Source: Spirochaetales bacterium (GTDB lineage Bacteria; Spirochaetota; Spirochaetia; DAHUYW01). From it: 24,091 bases of DNA. The notes beneath the pieces are model-generated. The model was not told where the DNA came from. It searched no databases and saw nothing but the letters and a program-made list of their open reading frames with translations. Positions 1 through 9,001 of the stretch are shown piece by piece. Both the position numbers and the translations under genes were made by a program. The stretch covers positions 1 through 24,091 of the forward strand of contig DAHUYW010000053.1 in the NCBI GenBank assembly GCA_027306915.1. The letters run 5' to 3'. Each line of letters opens with the position of its first letter. Position 1 is the first letter of the stretch.

Positions 1-228
<228 letters not shown>

Positions 229-290
229 AGCGGCAGGCGACGCCAGCTGGGAGAACGGCGGCGGGCGCGATGGAGTCGGCGTGCTGCGAC

Positions 291-312
291 GGCGCGTCAG
301 CCTCGACGCGCC
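291..312. terminator. GC-rich hairpin between convergent genes
   Basis: A perfect 8-bp stem, GGCGCGTC and GACGCGCC, encloses a 6-base loop in the 115-bp gap between the convergent enolase and pyruvate kinase genes. There is no T-tract on either side, so it is not a textbook intrinsic terminator. Its position suits a bidirectional transcription stop, which is inferred from placement only. Confidence 0.4.
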
Positions 313-343
313 CGTTCGAAGAAGGGCCGCGTGCCCAGCGCTG

Positions 344-1810
344 TCACCGCACCGTGTGGAGGATCGCCATATTGGGGGGTCGGATCTCGCTCAACGGGTA
401 GCCGCCCACGAGGACCACCTGCTGCCCCGGTTGGACGGTTCCCGAAGCCTTGAGGGCATCCTCGACGTGGCCGATCATCTCCTCGACCGTTCCTGCAATG
501 GGGACCACCCAGGGGATCACACCCCAGAGCAGGGCGAGGCGACGGTAGGTTTGCTCCTCGGGCGTGAAGGCGAGGATCGGGACCCGCGGGCGCGCCTTTG
601 ACACAAAGACCGCCGAGCGTCCGGTGCGGGTAAAGACTGCTATCGCGGCCACGTCGCGGTCGTGGGCGAGCTCGCGGGCCGCGTTGGCGAGCGCCACCGC
701 GTCGTCGTGCTCGTTCTCCGAATCCATGACCTGCCCGTGTCCCCAGGCCCCGAAGTCGGCCTCGGCCCTCCTGACGATGCGGTCCATCATCGCCACACTC
801 TCGACCGGATACTCCCCTGCCGCAGTCTCGGCCGAGAGCATGACGGCGTCGGTGCCGTCGAAGATGGCGTTCGCCACGTCGGAGGCCTCGGCCCGCGTGG
901 GGAGCGGGTTGTGGATCATGGACTCGAGCATCTGGGTGGCCGTGATGACCAGCTTCCCCTTGCGGTTTGCGAGCTGGATGATGCGCTTCTGCGCCTCGGG
1001 CACCTCCTCCGGAGCCATCTCGACCCCGAGGTCGCCGCGCGCGACCATCACCCCGTCCGCCGCCTCAAGGATTGCCTCCAGGTTCTCAAGCGCCTCGGGC
1101 CGCTCGAGCTTCGCGATGAGGAGGGGGCAGTCGGAGGGAGGGCGGGAGGTCATCGCCTCTTTGACTCGCCGGACATCGCGCGCCTCACGGACGAAGGAGG
1201 TCGCCACAAGGTCGACGCCCTGCGTCAAACCGAAGGCCAGGTCAGCTGCGTCCTTCTCGGTGAAGCTCGGAATCCCAAGCTTCACCCCCGGCAGGTTGAT
1301 CCCCTTGTGAGCGGAGAGCACTCCGCCGGTCTTCACGAGAGCGACGACGAGCTTCTCCTCGCCTCGGCTCACCTTAAGCTCTAACCGCCCGTCGTCGAGC
1401 AGGATGCGGCTACCTTTCGTGACGCTTGCGAAGAGCTCGGGAAAGTCGACCGGAATGGCCGGCCGGCGCTCGTCGGCATCCGGCCCCCGTCCGGGAGGGG
1501 GCACGCCCGACGGTTCCTCCGGATAGAGAAGAACCTCCTCGCCGGCCGCCAGGGTGATCGCCTTCGCAAGCGCGCCGACGCGGATCTTCGGCCCTTGGAG
1601 GTCCTGCAGGATCGCCACCGGCACTCCGAGCCGTTTCGAGATCGCCCGTACGCGCGAGATGACGGCCGCATGCTCGTCGTGGGTCCCGTGGGAGAAATTG
1701 AGCCGGGCGACGTTCACCCCGGCCGAGATGAGGAGCTCGAGCATGGCCTGCGACTCGCTCGCCGGGCCGATCGTGGCGACGATTTTCGCTTTTCGCTTCG
1801 TAGTTTGCAT
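344..1810 (-). CDS. pyk: Pyruvate kinase
   Basis: 488 residues, full length for the family. It transfers phosphate from phosphoenolpyruvate to ADP in the cytoplasm, the last step of glycolysis. Visible signatures are the N-terminal [10 protein letters not shown] and [11 protein letters not shown], the [12 protein letters not shown] strand, the active-site lysine region AKLERPEAL, the metal and substrate loop VARGDLGVE, and TATQMLESM followed by [12 protein letters not shown]. The C-terminal allosteric-type domain is present (VFTRTGRSA, ending MAILHTVR). A 20-residue proline-rich insertion ([17 protein letters not shown]) lies in the small B domain. The ATG at 1808-1810 has no Shine-Dalgarno sequence, but a TATACT -10 box lies 7 bases upstream, so the mRNA may be leaderless. 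It is convergent with enolase. Confidence 0.96.
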   Translation of the reverse strand: MQTTKRKAKIVATIGPASESQAMLELLISAGVNVARLNFSHGTHDEHAAVISRVRAISKRLGVPVAILQDLQGPKIRVGALAKAITLAAGEEVLLYPEEPSGVPPPGRGPDADERRPAIPVDFPELFASVTKGSRILLDDGRLELKVSRGEEKLVVALVKTGGVLSAHKGINLPGVKLGIPSFTEKDAADLAFGLTQGVDLVATSFVREARDVRRVKEAMTSRPPSDCPLLIAKLERPEALENLEAILEAADGVMVARGDLGVEMAPEEVPEAQKRIIQLANRKGKLVITATQMLESMIHNPLPTRAEASDVANAIFDGTDAVMLSAETAAGEYPVESVAMMDRIVRRAEADFGAWGHGQVMDSENEHDDAVALANAARELAHDRDVAAIAVFTRTGRSAVFVSKARPRVPILAFTPEEQTYRRLALLWGVIPWVVPIAGTVEEMIGHVEDALKASGTVQPGQQVVLVGGYPLSEIRPPNMAILHTVR

Positions 1811-1817
1811 GATGTTC

Positions 1818-1823
1818 AGTATA
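1818..1823 (-). promoter_or_regulatory. -10 box (TATACT) close to the pyk start
   Basis: On the minus strand TATACT is followed by 7 bases and then the pyk ATG. Transcription starting 6-8 bases downstream would begin at or next to the start codon. No good -35 hexamer is visible. The absence of a ribosome binding site upstream of the ATG fits a leaderless transcript, but no transcript data support it. Confidence 0.4.
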
Positions 1824-1872
1824 GCGATCCCGCGCTTGGAGGTGCAGGCGGGTAGTAGTTGACGGGAAAAAT

Positions 1873-2376
1873 CTACCGGACGACGAGCACCGGGCGGTCC
1901 GCCCGTTTCGTGACACCCTCGACCGTGTTTGCGAGCAATACGCTTGCCAGTCCTCGTTTGCCATGAGCCCCCATCACGATGATTTCGCTGCCAAGGTCGC
2001 GTGCCGCCGCTACGATCTCCTCGGACGGCTGGCCGGCCCTGACGTGGAGCTGCATCGGCACCCGCGCGTCTCGCAGGAACTCGGTTTCACGGTGGAGATG
2101 GGCGCGAACGCGATCCTCGTGCTGCTTCGTAAGGCGCCGCTCGACCGCCACCACCGTGTTCGCGCTTACAAATGGGTCCGCTGCGGCGAGCAGATCGACC
2201 GGTAGATCTTCCGGGTCGACGACCGTTAGTCGCACGGCGCCGAATCCGGGAGCCTCGTTTATACAAACCGTGCGAAGGCGCCCGTGCTGATGTACCGCAT
2301 GGGTAAACGGTAGGTCCTGTCCGCCCGGCGTTGGGGAGAAGGCGTCTTCACTTCTTACCTGTTGACATCGAATCAT
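1873..2376 (-). CDS. Universal stress protein (UspA-like), atypical N-terminus
   Basis: The C-terminal two thirds match the UspA fold: VVDPEDLPVDLL after the first strand region, then EEIVAAARDLGSEIIVMGAHGKRGLASVLLANTVE in outline, and RADRPVLVVR at the end. Usp proteins act in the cytoplasm under stress; many bind ATP through G-x2-G-x9-G-S/T. Here the last Gly-Ser pair is replaced by Ala-Asn, so ATP binding is doubtful. The first 50 or so residues do not show the usual ILVPTDFS-type first strand, and no better in-frame start exists. The first codons also overlap the -35 box of the divergent promoter at 2362. The gene may therefore be truncated or decayed at its 5' end. It is 62 bp upstream of pyk on the same strand. 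Confidence 0.6.
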   Translation of the reverse strand: MIRCQQVRSEDAFSPTPGGQDLPFTHAVHQHGRLRTVCINEAPGFGAVRLTVVDPEDLPVDLLAAADPFVSANTVVAVERRLTKQHEDRVRAHLHRETEFLRDARVPMQLHVRAGQPSEEIVAAARDLGSEIIVMGAHGKRGLASVLLANTVEGVTKRADRPVLVVR

Positions 2377-2395
2377 TCATTGGCTATATTGCCAA
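2362..2395 (+). promoter_or_regulatory. Promoter with palindromic operator over the -10 box (OYE operon)
   Basis: TTGACA (2362-2367), a 17-bp spacer and TATATT (2385-2390) form a near-consensus promoter. The -10 box is the centre of the inverted repeat TTGGC-TATATT-GCCAA (2380-2395). The same 16-mer occurs at 16905-16920 and, with one end base changed, at 16286-16301. A repressor bound here would block RNA polymerase directly. Candidate repressors are the two ArsR proteins in this window. The next gene starts 250 bases downstream, leaving a long leader with no obvious structured element. Confidence 0.8.
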
Positions 2396-2646
2396 ATGGG
2401 ATCTACTACTGTGTCGTCGGTTGTTTCGCTCCGGGAGTCGAGCGCGCTGGCAGGGGCTGCTGTGGACGTCTTCTTAAAAAGATCGAGTTTGCTTCGCTTC
2501 GGACGGCAATGTACAAAATCACCATGACTGGAATCCTACAGTCGAAACAATATCGGATCGCGGCAGGTGAGCCGCCAGGAAGCCGGTGTTTGGCTCATTG
2601 AGAGAGAAGTCGGGTCAAGAACACTAAGCTCGCCGGAGGAGCAGAC

Positions 2647-4548
2647 ATGCCTTTTACGAACCTGTTTTCAAGCATCCGGGTCGGCTCGCTGACTCTGAAG
2701 AACCGGATCATCTTCCCGCCGGTCTCCACCAATCTTGCCGAGGTTTCGGGTGAGATTGGCGAAAGGTTCATATACCATTACGCGCGCAGGGCGAAGGGCG
2801 GAGCGGCCGTGGTTACCGTGGAGAACGCGTGCATAGACTATCCGGCAACGATGGAGGGTGCGACCCAGCCGAGGTTCGACCAACCGAGCTTCGTTCCCGC
2901 GCTCAGCCTGCTCGTCGAGGAGATTCACAAATACGGCTCGCTTGCGGTCGCTGAGCTGACGCATCAGGGCCTATTCGCTTCGAATCTGCCTGCGATAGCC
3001 CCCTCGGACGTGGGTCTGCGACCCGACGGTGTCCATCCGCATGTTCTGACGAGCGAGGAGATAGACGAGATCGTCGCAAAGTTCACGCGCGCAGCGTATG
3101 TTGCGAAGAGCGCCGGCTTCGATGGGGTCGAGATCGAGGCTGCGCACGGGCTTTTGGTGAATCAGTTCTTGTCTCCGATCGCGAACAAGAGAGACGACGA
3201 GTTCGGCGGAAGCGTCGAGAACAGGAGCAGGATTGCCCGCATGATAATCGACGGGATACGGAAGAAGTGCGGGGCGCTTTTTACGGTCACGGCCCGGTTG
3301 GGCGTCATCGATTATCTCCCGGGTGGGGTAACCCCCGAAAATGACGGGACTGCCATCGCGAGAATGCTCGAAGAATACGGCTACGCGGCGCTCCACGCCG
3401 ACGTCGGCTTCGGCGACAAAGAGAAGAGACTGGAGCCGATGGCCTATCCCCAAGCGTGGCGCTCCAATCTCGCGGCCACGATCAAGCAGGCTGTTGGGAT
3501 TCCCGTCATCGCTGTGGGGGTGATACGAGAGCCTGAGCTTGCCGAGAAGCTTCTGCGGGATCACACCGCCGACGTCGTAGCCTTGGGACGCACGCTCATT
3601 GCCGATGCCGACTGGCCGGTGAAGGCGCAGCGGGGCGAGGCCGACACCATTCGCAGGTGCGTCGGCTGCTCCGAGTGCATCGCGTCGCGCCACGGATCGG
3701 GCACGGCGATCCGCTGCGGAGTGAATCCGAACGTCGGGAAGACTGAGGACTACGAAAGACTGATCCCTGCGGCAAGATCGAAGAGAATCGTCGTCATGGG
3801 AGGCGGACCCGGCGGTCTTGAGGCTGCTCGGGTGAGCGCCATGCGGGGTCACGAGGTCGTCGTCTTCGAGCAGGGGGACGAGATCGGCGGCTCGCTTCGG
3901 GAAGGATCGGTGCCGCCCGGAAAGGAGAAAATGCGCTGGCTTATCGACTACTACAACGTCGTCCTCCGCAAGCTCGCGGTCACGGTACGCCTTTCGACCG
4001 AAGCAACGCACGAGACCGTCATGGAGGTGAGGCCGGACGCGGTTGTTGATGCCCTGGGTTCCGAGCCTCTCGTTCCGCCGATAGACGGCATCGCTACCTC
4101 GAATATCGTTCTCTATACCGACGTGCTCGGCGGCGGAGCACCCGTCGCCGGCAAGGTGATAGTCGGCGGAGGTGGGCTTGTCGGCTGCGAGACAGCGCTG
4201 TACATCGCAGCAGCTGGAAACGACGTGACCATTGTGGAAATGCTCGACGACATAGCCCTCGGGATGGAGCCGATCAGCAGAAAATACCTTCTTCGAGAGC
4301 TCGACCGCCACGGCGTCAAACGCATGGTGTCATCGAGAATTGTCCGACTCGAAAAGGGGATTGCAGAGATTGCACGCGATGGAGCGACGACCGCGATGCC
4401 GTTCGATACTTTCGTCGTCGCCTTTGGCGGCAAGCCCCGCAAACCTGTCCAGCTTGACGTTCCCGTCTACGCGATCGGGGACGCGGTAAGGATAGGGAAG
4501 CTCGTGGATGCCGTGCGCGACGGCTACGCGATAGGGCGGGAGATCTAG
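2647..4548 (+). CDS. FadH-like NADH:flavin oxidoreductase (old yellow enzyme + FAD/NAD(P) domains)
   Basis: 633 residues with the architecture of 2,4-dienoyl-CoA reductase/trimethylamine dehydrogenase. An FMN TIM barrel (about 1-330) is followed by four cysteines for a 4Fe-4S cluster (C338, C341, C344, C357), then an FAD dinucleotide fold (GGGPGGLEAA near 385) and an inserted NAD(P) fold (VGGGGLVGCE near 506). Such enzymes pass hydride from NAD(P)H through FAD and the cluster to FMN and reduce activated C=C or nitro groups in the cytoplasm. The proton-donor tyrosine in the GYL motif of E. coli FadH (Tyr166 there) is replaced by Leu169 in HGLLVNQFLSP, so the substrate is probably not a dienoyl-CoA. 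Strong ribosome site GGAGGAG precedes the ATG. It heads an operon with two ferredoxins under the ArsR-type promoter at 2362; the substrate is unknown. Confidence 0.85.
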   Translation: MPFTNLFSSIRVGSLTLKNRIIFPPVSTNLAEVSGEIGERFIYHYARRAKGGAAVVTVENACIDYPATMEGATQPRFDQPSFVPALSLLVEEIHKYGSLAVAELTHQGLFASNLPAIAPSDVGLRPDGVHPHVLTSEEIDEIVAKFTRAAYVAKSAGFDGVEIEAAHGLLVNQFLSPIANKRDDEFGGSVENRSRIARMIIDGIRKKCGALFTVTARLGVIDYLPGGVTPENDGTAIARMLEEYGYAALHADVGFGDKEKRLEPMAYPQAWRSNLAATIKQAVGIPVIAVGVIREPELAEKLLRDHTADVVALGRTLIADADWPVKAQRGEADTIRRCVGCSECIASRHGSGTAIRCGVNPNVGKTEDYERLIPAARSKRIVVMGGGPGGLEAARVSAMRGHEVVVFEQGDEIGGSLREGSVPPGKEKMRWLIDYYNVVLRKLAVTVRLSTEATHETVMEVRPDAVVDALGSEPLVPPIDGIATSNIVLYTDVLGGGAPVAGKVIVGGGGLVGCETALYIAAAGNDVTIVEMLDDIALGMEPISRKYLLRELDRHGVKRMVSSRIVRLEKGIAEIARDGATTAMPFDTFVVAFGGKPRKPVQLDVPVYAIGDAVRIGKLVDAVRDGYAIGREI

Positions 4549-4643
4549 GCACAGGAGACAGCGGTCTTAAGACGAAGGCCTCGTGTTTTTTTCCCGCATT
4601 GATGAGTCAAAACGAAAAATCCTGGTATAGAGAGGCAATTATC

Positions 4644-5021
4644 ATGGCTGAGAAACAGTGGCACGGCGTAAGCAGAGCCGACTTCGCCTGGAATCCAGTG
4701 ATTGACTATTCGAAGTGCACGAGCTGCGGCTTGTGCCTGTTGAGCTGCGGGAGCGCGGTATTTGCCTGGTCGAAATCCCAGGCGAAGTACCTGGTGGCGA
4801 ATCCGGGCAACTGCGTCGTAGGCTGCACGACCTGCGGGAGAGTGTGTCCCGAGGTGGCGATCTCATTTCCCGACGATCCCGTTCATTTCGTGAAGGCTGC
4901 GATCGTCAAGCACAAGGTCTTTCCCGCTGTTAAGAAGGAGCTTGCCGTGCGGCTGGAGAAGTTCCCGGATCACATCGTGGATGCACCCCTGGCAAAGAAG
5001 GAAGGTGGCTCAAATGGCTGA
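4644..5021 (+). CDS. Small 2x[4Fe-4S] ferredoxin-like protein, first copy
   Basis: 125 residues with two cluster motifs: C25-x2-C28-x2-C31-x3-C35 and C57-x3-C61-x2-C64-x3-C68-Pro. It is a predicted cytoplasmic electron carrier. The ATG at 4644 is preferred over the upstream ATG at 4599 because AGAGG lies 8-9 bases before it and the protein then begins MAEKQWHG, parallel to the next gene (MAEDMFAKWHG). The lysine-rich C-terminal 45 residues have no recognised motif. The gene follows the flavoprotein by 95 bp and overlaps the next ferredoxin by 8 bases, so the three are probably co-transcribed and co-functional. It is a paralogue of the ferredoxins at 5014-5364 and 15938-16171. Confidence 0.85.
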   Translation: MAEKQWHGVSRADFAWNPVIDYSKCTSCGLCLLSCGSAVFAWSKSQAKYLVANPGNCVVGCTTCGRVCPEVAISFPDDPVHFVKAAIVKHKVFPAVKKELAVRLEKFPDHIVDAPLAKKEGGSNG

Positions 5022-5364
5022 GGATATGTTTGCGAAGTGGCACGGAATCGACCGAAAGACAATCAGCTGGGGGCCGATCGTAAATGCAGACAAATGCACC
5101 GGCTGCGGAGCCTGTGTGGTGACCTGCGGCGAGAAGCGCAACGTGTTCGGGTTCGATCGGGTTAACAAGAAGGCGGTGGTTCTTTTTCAGGATCACTGCA
5201 TGGTCGGCTGCAACAACTGCCAGGTCGCCTGCCTGTGGCACGCGATCACTTTCGCGACGGACGACGAGTACATCCGGAGCCTCGCTGCGACGATCCCGCA
5301 GGAACAAGTCAAGAAGGAGATCGAGGCGAAGCTGAAGGACAATCCGGAGCTAGTCAGCGAATGA
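5014..5364 (+). CDS. Small 2x[4Fe-4S] ferredoxin-like protein, second copy
   Basis: 116 residues with the same plan as the previous gene: an N-terminal WHG, then C28-x2-C31-x2-C34-x3-C38 and C62-x3-C66-x2-C69-x3-C73, followed by a charged helical tail (QVKKEIEAKLKDNPEL). The proline normally following the last cysteine is replaced by leucine (VACLWHAITF). The start ATG lies inside the end of the preceding gene (8-base overlap) with AAGGAAGG-type ribosome site upstream, indicating translational coupling. Having two tandem non-identical carriers after one flavoprotein suggests distinct donor and acceptor roles or a heterodimer; that is inference. Confidence 0.85.
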   Translation: MAEDMFAKWHGIDRKTISWGPIVNADKCTGCGACVVTCGEKRNVFGFDRVNKKAVVLFQDHCMVGCNNCQVACLWHAITFATDDEYIRSLAATIPQEQVKKEIEAKLKDNPELVSE

Positions 5365-5439
5365 GAATCCGGGCCGTCTTCGCGCATCATGAGGAGCAAT
5401 CGGAGGCGATAGTGATTGACGCGCGACAAGGAATGCGCC

Positions 5440-6873
5440 GTGCCGCTGCGTGACCGATTTCGCCCCGCATGGCTCGATCGAGATCTTGTGCTCCTCTTTG
5501 GCGGTCGCGCCGTGCGCAGCATCAGCCAGAGCTTCCTGGCAATCATCGTACCGCTCTACCTTGCGCGGCTTGGGTATTCGGCCGTCCAGATCGGCGTGTT
5601 GTTTTCGGCCGGAGCGATCGCGAGCGCGCTCCTTGCGGCGGCGGTCGGTCTTCTGTCGGATCGCCTCGGACGGAAGACGCTGCTTATCCTCATAGCGCTC
5701 CTGTCGGTAGGAGGCGGGCTTGCCTTTGCGTTTTCGGGGACCTTCGTCGTGCTTGTACTGGCAGGGGCGATCGGGACCATCGGCAGAGGTGGCGGCGCGG
5801 GTAGCGGCGGCGCTGCGGGACCCTTTGCCCCGGCCGAGCAGGCTCTCATCGGTGAGCATGCCGGGGACGAGGCGCGCACCTCGGCCTTTGGCGTTGTCTC
5901 TTTCGTCGGGGTGCTTGCCGGCGCCGCAGGCTCTCTCCTCGCCCTGGTGCCCGCCGCCCTAAAGGCCGTCGCCGGTACGTCCCTGTTGGACGGCTACCGT
6001 GTGCTCTTTCTCCTGTCGGCGGCGCTCGGGGTGGCGCTCGCCATAGTCATTGCCCCAGTGCGCGAGCGGCGGCAGATGCCGGCTTCTGGGAAGACGGCGA
6101 TTTCCGAAGACCTTGCGCCATCGGCTCCCGCCTTCGCCTCCCAGACTGCAAGTGCGTTCCCTTCAGCCAATCGCTCCTCAGGCGAGCCGACTAGTCGCCG
6201 GGGGCTGCTCGGCCTCTCGCCCGCCTCTTGGAGCATCATCTGGCGATTCATGGTAACCAACGCGACGAACGGCTTGGCCATTGGGGTTTTGGGCCCCTTC
6301 GTAGTCTACTGGTTCTATCGCCGCTTCGGCGCTGACGCAGCGGAGATGGGCGTGCTTTTCTTCGTCATCAACCTTGCCGGAGCCGTACCCGACCTTTTTG
6401 CGAGCCGTTTTGCACGGAGGCTTGGGGCGGTGAATGCGGTAGTGGCGACCCGATCGGTGTCGGTGGTGCTGCTTGCGATCATGGCGATTATGCCCAGCTT
6501 TGCTTTGGCGGCGGCGATCTACCTGGTGCGGATGGTCGTGAACACTCTCTCCAATCCCATTCGGCAGTCCTACCTCATGGGCATCATCGATCCCCGCGAC
6601 CGCTCAAGCGCAGCGGGTCTCTCGAACCTGCCGTCACAGGTTGGCGCCGCAGTCAGCCCTTCGGTCGCAGGCTACCTCATGCAGGAGGTGGCACTCGCGG
6701 TGCCCCTCGAGCTTGCGGCCGGGCTCCAAGGGATCAATGCCGTACTCTACTACCTTTTTTTTCGGGATATCCATCCTCCCGAGGAGCGCAGGGAGGAGGG
6801 GCTCCTTGAGAAAAGGGAGCCTCCACCCGTACTCCTCTTCCATGGCCTTCCGGTTGATGATGATGGCAGTTAG
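5440..6873 (+). CDS. MFS transporter, substrate unknown
   Basis: About 477 residues with the hydrophobic pattern of a 12-helix major facilitator. The cytoplasmic loop between helices 2 and 3 carries GLLSDRLGRKTLL, a good match to the MFS signature D-R-x-G-R-K. A glycine-rich stretch (GRGGGAGSGGAAG) precedes a conserved-looking FAPAEQALI segment. A polar linker of about 50 residues (roughly 205-255) separates the two six-helix halves. The GTG at 5440 is chosen because AAGGA precedes it at good spacing; an in-frame TTG at 5416 with GGAGG upstream is an alternative. It follows the ferredoxins by 75 bp on the same strand and overlaps the 3' end of the opposing ATPase remnant by 4 bases. It may export a product of the flavoprotein operon; no substrate motif was recognised, and I do not see a clear ArsJ match. 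Confidence 0.8.
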   Translation: MPLRDRFRPAWLDRDLVLLFGGRAVRSISQSFLAIIVPLYLARLGYSAVQIGVLFSAGAIASALLAAAVGLLSDRLGRKTLLILIALLSVGGGLAFAFSGTFVVLVLAGAIGTIGRGGGAGSGGAAGPFAPAEQALIGEHAGDEARTSAFGVVSFVGVLAGAAGSLLALVPAALKAVAGTSLLDGYRVLFLLSAALGVALAIVIAPVRERRQMPASGKTAISEDLAPSAPAFASQTASAFPSANRSSGEPTSRRGLLGLSPASWSIIWRFMVTNATNGLAIGVLGPFVVYWFYRRFGADAAEMGVLFFVINLAGAVPDLFASRFARRLGAVNAVVATRSVSVVLLAIMAIMPSFALAAAIYLVRMVVNTLSNPIRQSYLMGIIDPRDRSSAAGLSNLPSQVGAAVSPSVAGYLMQEVALAVPLELAAGLQGINAVLYYLFFRDIHPPEERREEGLLEKREPPPVLLFHGLPVDDDGS

Positions 6874-8951
6874 CTGCGACGAGGACGGCCCAGCACCGTG
6901 CGGCCAGGCTCGATGATACGGTAGGCAGCCAGCTTTACGCGGTCGTTGACGAGCCACCAGACGAGAGTGTATCCCCACACGGTAAGCGCCCATTTCCAGC
7001 CGATCGGCTGCATGAAGACGCCGTAGACCGCGATGAAGGTCCCCACGGCCTGCGCGCCGACAACGAACGAGGCGATCACGCCCATCACTCCCAGGACGGT
7101 CGCAATCCCAAGCAGCTCGGGCATGTTCCACGCTTCGGGCTTCGCGGAGTAATGAGCCCTGTCGTGGGCGATGGACAGAATCGCACCGTCGTTGAGCAGC
7201 GCAAGGAGGACGATCATCAGCGCCGTCACCGGGTAGAAGTTGAATACGAGAATCGACAGCGTCATGAACAGCAACACCCGGATGGTCTCGGAGATTCGGT
7301 AGATTGCGTAGCTGGTCATCCGGCGGAAGATCTTGCGGCTTTCCTTCAGCGCGTCGATGATAACCGACAAGCCCGGAGTTAGCAGCACCATCGCCGCCGA
7401 CGCTCGCGCCGCATCGGTCGCACCCGACACGGCGATGCCGCAGTCGGCCTTCTTCAGCTCCGGTGCGTCGTTGACGCCGTCGCCCGTCATGCCGACGATG
7501 TGGTTGTGACGTTGGAGCACTTCGACGATGTGAAACTTGTGCTCGGGAAATACCTGGGCGAAGCCGTCGGCCTGCTCGATGGCGGCGGCAAGCTGGGCGC
7601 CCTCGTGGTGTTTGACATCTCCAAAGCCGCTTGCATCCAAGACGTTTTTCCCCAGTCCAAGCTGACCTGCGATTTCCTTGCCGATGGCAAGCTGGTCGCC
7701 CGTGACCATCTCCACGGAGACCCCCATCTCGCGAGCCGTAGCGATGGTTGTCTTCGAGTCTGGGCGTGGAGGGTCAAACAGCGGCAGCACTCCCAAAAGC
7801 TGCCAGGCTCCGGCGCCATCGGCACCGGATACGGAGGCCTCGGTTCGCTTGTGGATCGGATCGAAGGGCCGAAATATGGAGAACTCGATAGTCTTGCAGC
7901 TGCCGCCTATCCTTCACTCCTCCCAGGATAGCGAGGTCGATGGCGTCCAGGTTCTCCGCCCGCGAGGCGAGCGCTCCTGCCAGAATAACCTCATCGGCGC
8001 CTACGCCGGCCACACAGAAAGGCTCGCCGAGGGTCAGCTTGTTTTGCGTAGCGTGCCGGTCTTGTCCGAGCACAGGACATCCATTCCTGCGAGCTCTTCG
8101 ATTGAGGACAGCCGGCTCACGATAGCCTGTTTCGCCGCAAGCAGGCGGGCTCCGGTGGCCATGGTCAGCGAGAGCACCGTTGGCATCGCAACCGGAATTG
8201 CCGCGACGGTCAAGACCAGCGCGAATTGCAGAGTCGTCGTCATTTCGTCGCCGCGAAAAAGCGCAATCGCGAGGATCAACACGACCGATGCTACCGCCAT
8301 CGCAATGAGATAATCCCCGATTTTCAGCACGGCCTTTTGAAAATGGCTGACCGAGTGCGCTTCCTCCACCAGCTGCGCCGTCATTCCGAAGTAGGTCGTG
8401 GCTCCGGTTGCCGTAGCGGTCGCGTCGATTTCGCCTTGGCGAAGAATCGATCCGGAATAGACCACCTCGCCGGTCGTGCGTGTGACGGGCAACGACGCTC
8501 CGGTCAGGGCGGATTGATCAACCTCGACCGGATCCCCGGCAAGGAGCCTCGCGTCGGCCGGCACGATGTCGCCGAGCCGCAGGTGGATAAGATCACCGGG
8601 GACAAGCTCGCGCGAGGGAACCGTCCTCCATTGACCGTCGCGCATCACGCGGGCGTGCAGCGCAAGCTGCGCCTTGAGCGCGGCGATTGCGTTGCCTGCG
8701 TGGTATTCTTCCCAGAATCCGACAACCGCGTTGGCTAACAGCAGCACGAGGATGATCAAAAAATCCGGCCAGTGCCCGAGGAGGGCCGACAAAAGCGTCG
8801 CCGCTTCTATCATCCACGGGATGGGTCCATTGAAATAGGTAAGGAACTTCAGAAGCGGGTTGAGGTGTTTCTCCGCCAGCTCATTGAATCCGAACTGTAC
8901 CAGCCGTAGTTTGGCTTCCGGTGCACTCAGACCAATCGCGGTTTCGCTCAT
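6870..8951 (-). pseudogene. Degenerate P-type plasma-membrane proton ATPase (type IIIA)
   Basis: Reading 8951 downward gives an N-terminal helix pair, the actuator motif LTGASLPV (TGES altered to TGAS), the E1-E2 loop and the phosphorylation site SDKTGTL (D296). One base is missing next to 8049 (expected TLTQNKLTL), which brings an early stop. The frame is restored by an extra base at about 7875 (expected HFRPFDPIHKRTEA). Right after, at about 7808-7818, the nucleotide-domain segment including the KGAPQ motif is absent (about 60 residues by comparison with the family). Downstream TGDQLAIG and MTGDGVNDAPELKKADCG are intact. A second gap near 7057 removes most of the last helices but rejoins at TFIAVYGVFM. 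The gene follows arsA by 50 bp with its own AAGGAG site. It is most likely non-functional; an intact paralogue lies at 19121-21544. Confidence 0.85.
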
Positions 8952-9001
8952 TGGAACCTCTCCTTTTGGCGACCGCCGAGCAGCGGCTGTTGGTGCTCCT
9001 C

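Noticed and set aside
2362..2601. 79-codon open frame starting at the -35 box
   Set aside because: Its start lies upstream of the promoter start point; no ribosome site and no family similarity.
2971..4311. 446-codon open frame on the minus strand opposite the flavoprotein gene
   Set aside because: Antisense shadow of a gene with complete motifs; no recognisable domain.
8034..8073. Programmed ribosomal frameshift at the phosphorylation site of the ATPase remnant
   Set aside because: No slippery heptamer or downstream structure was seen, and the gene has additional deletions, so decay or sequence error is simpler.
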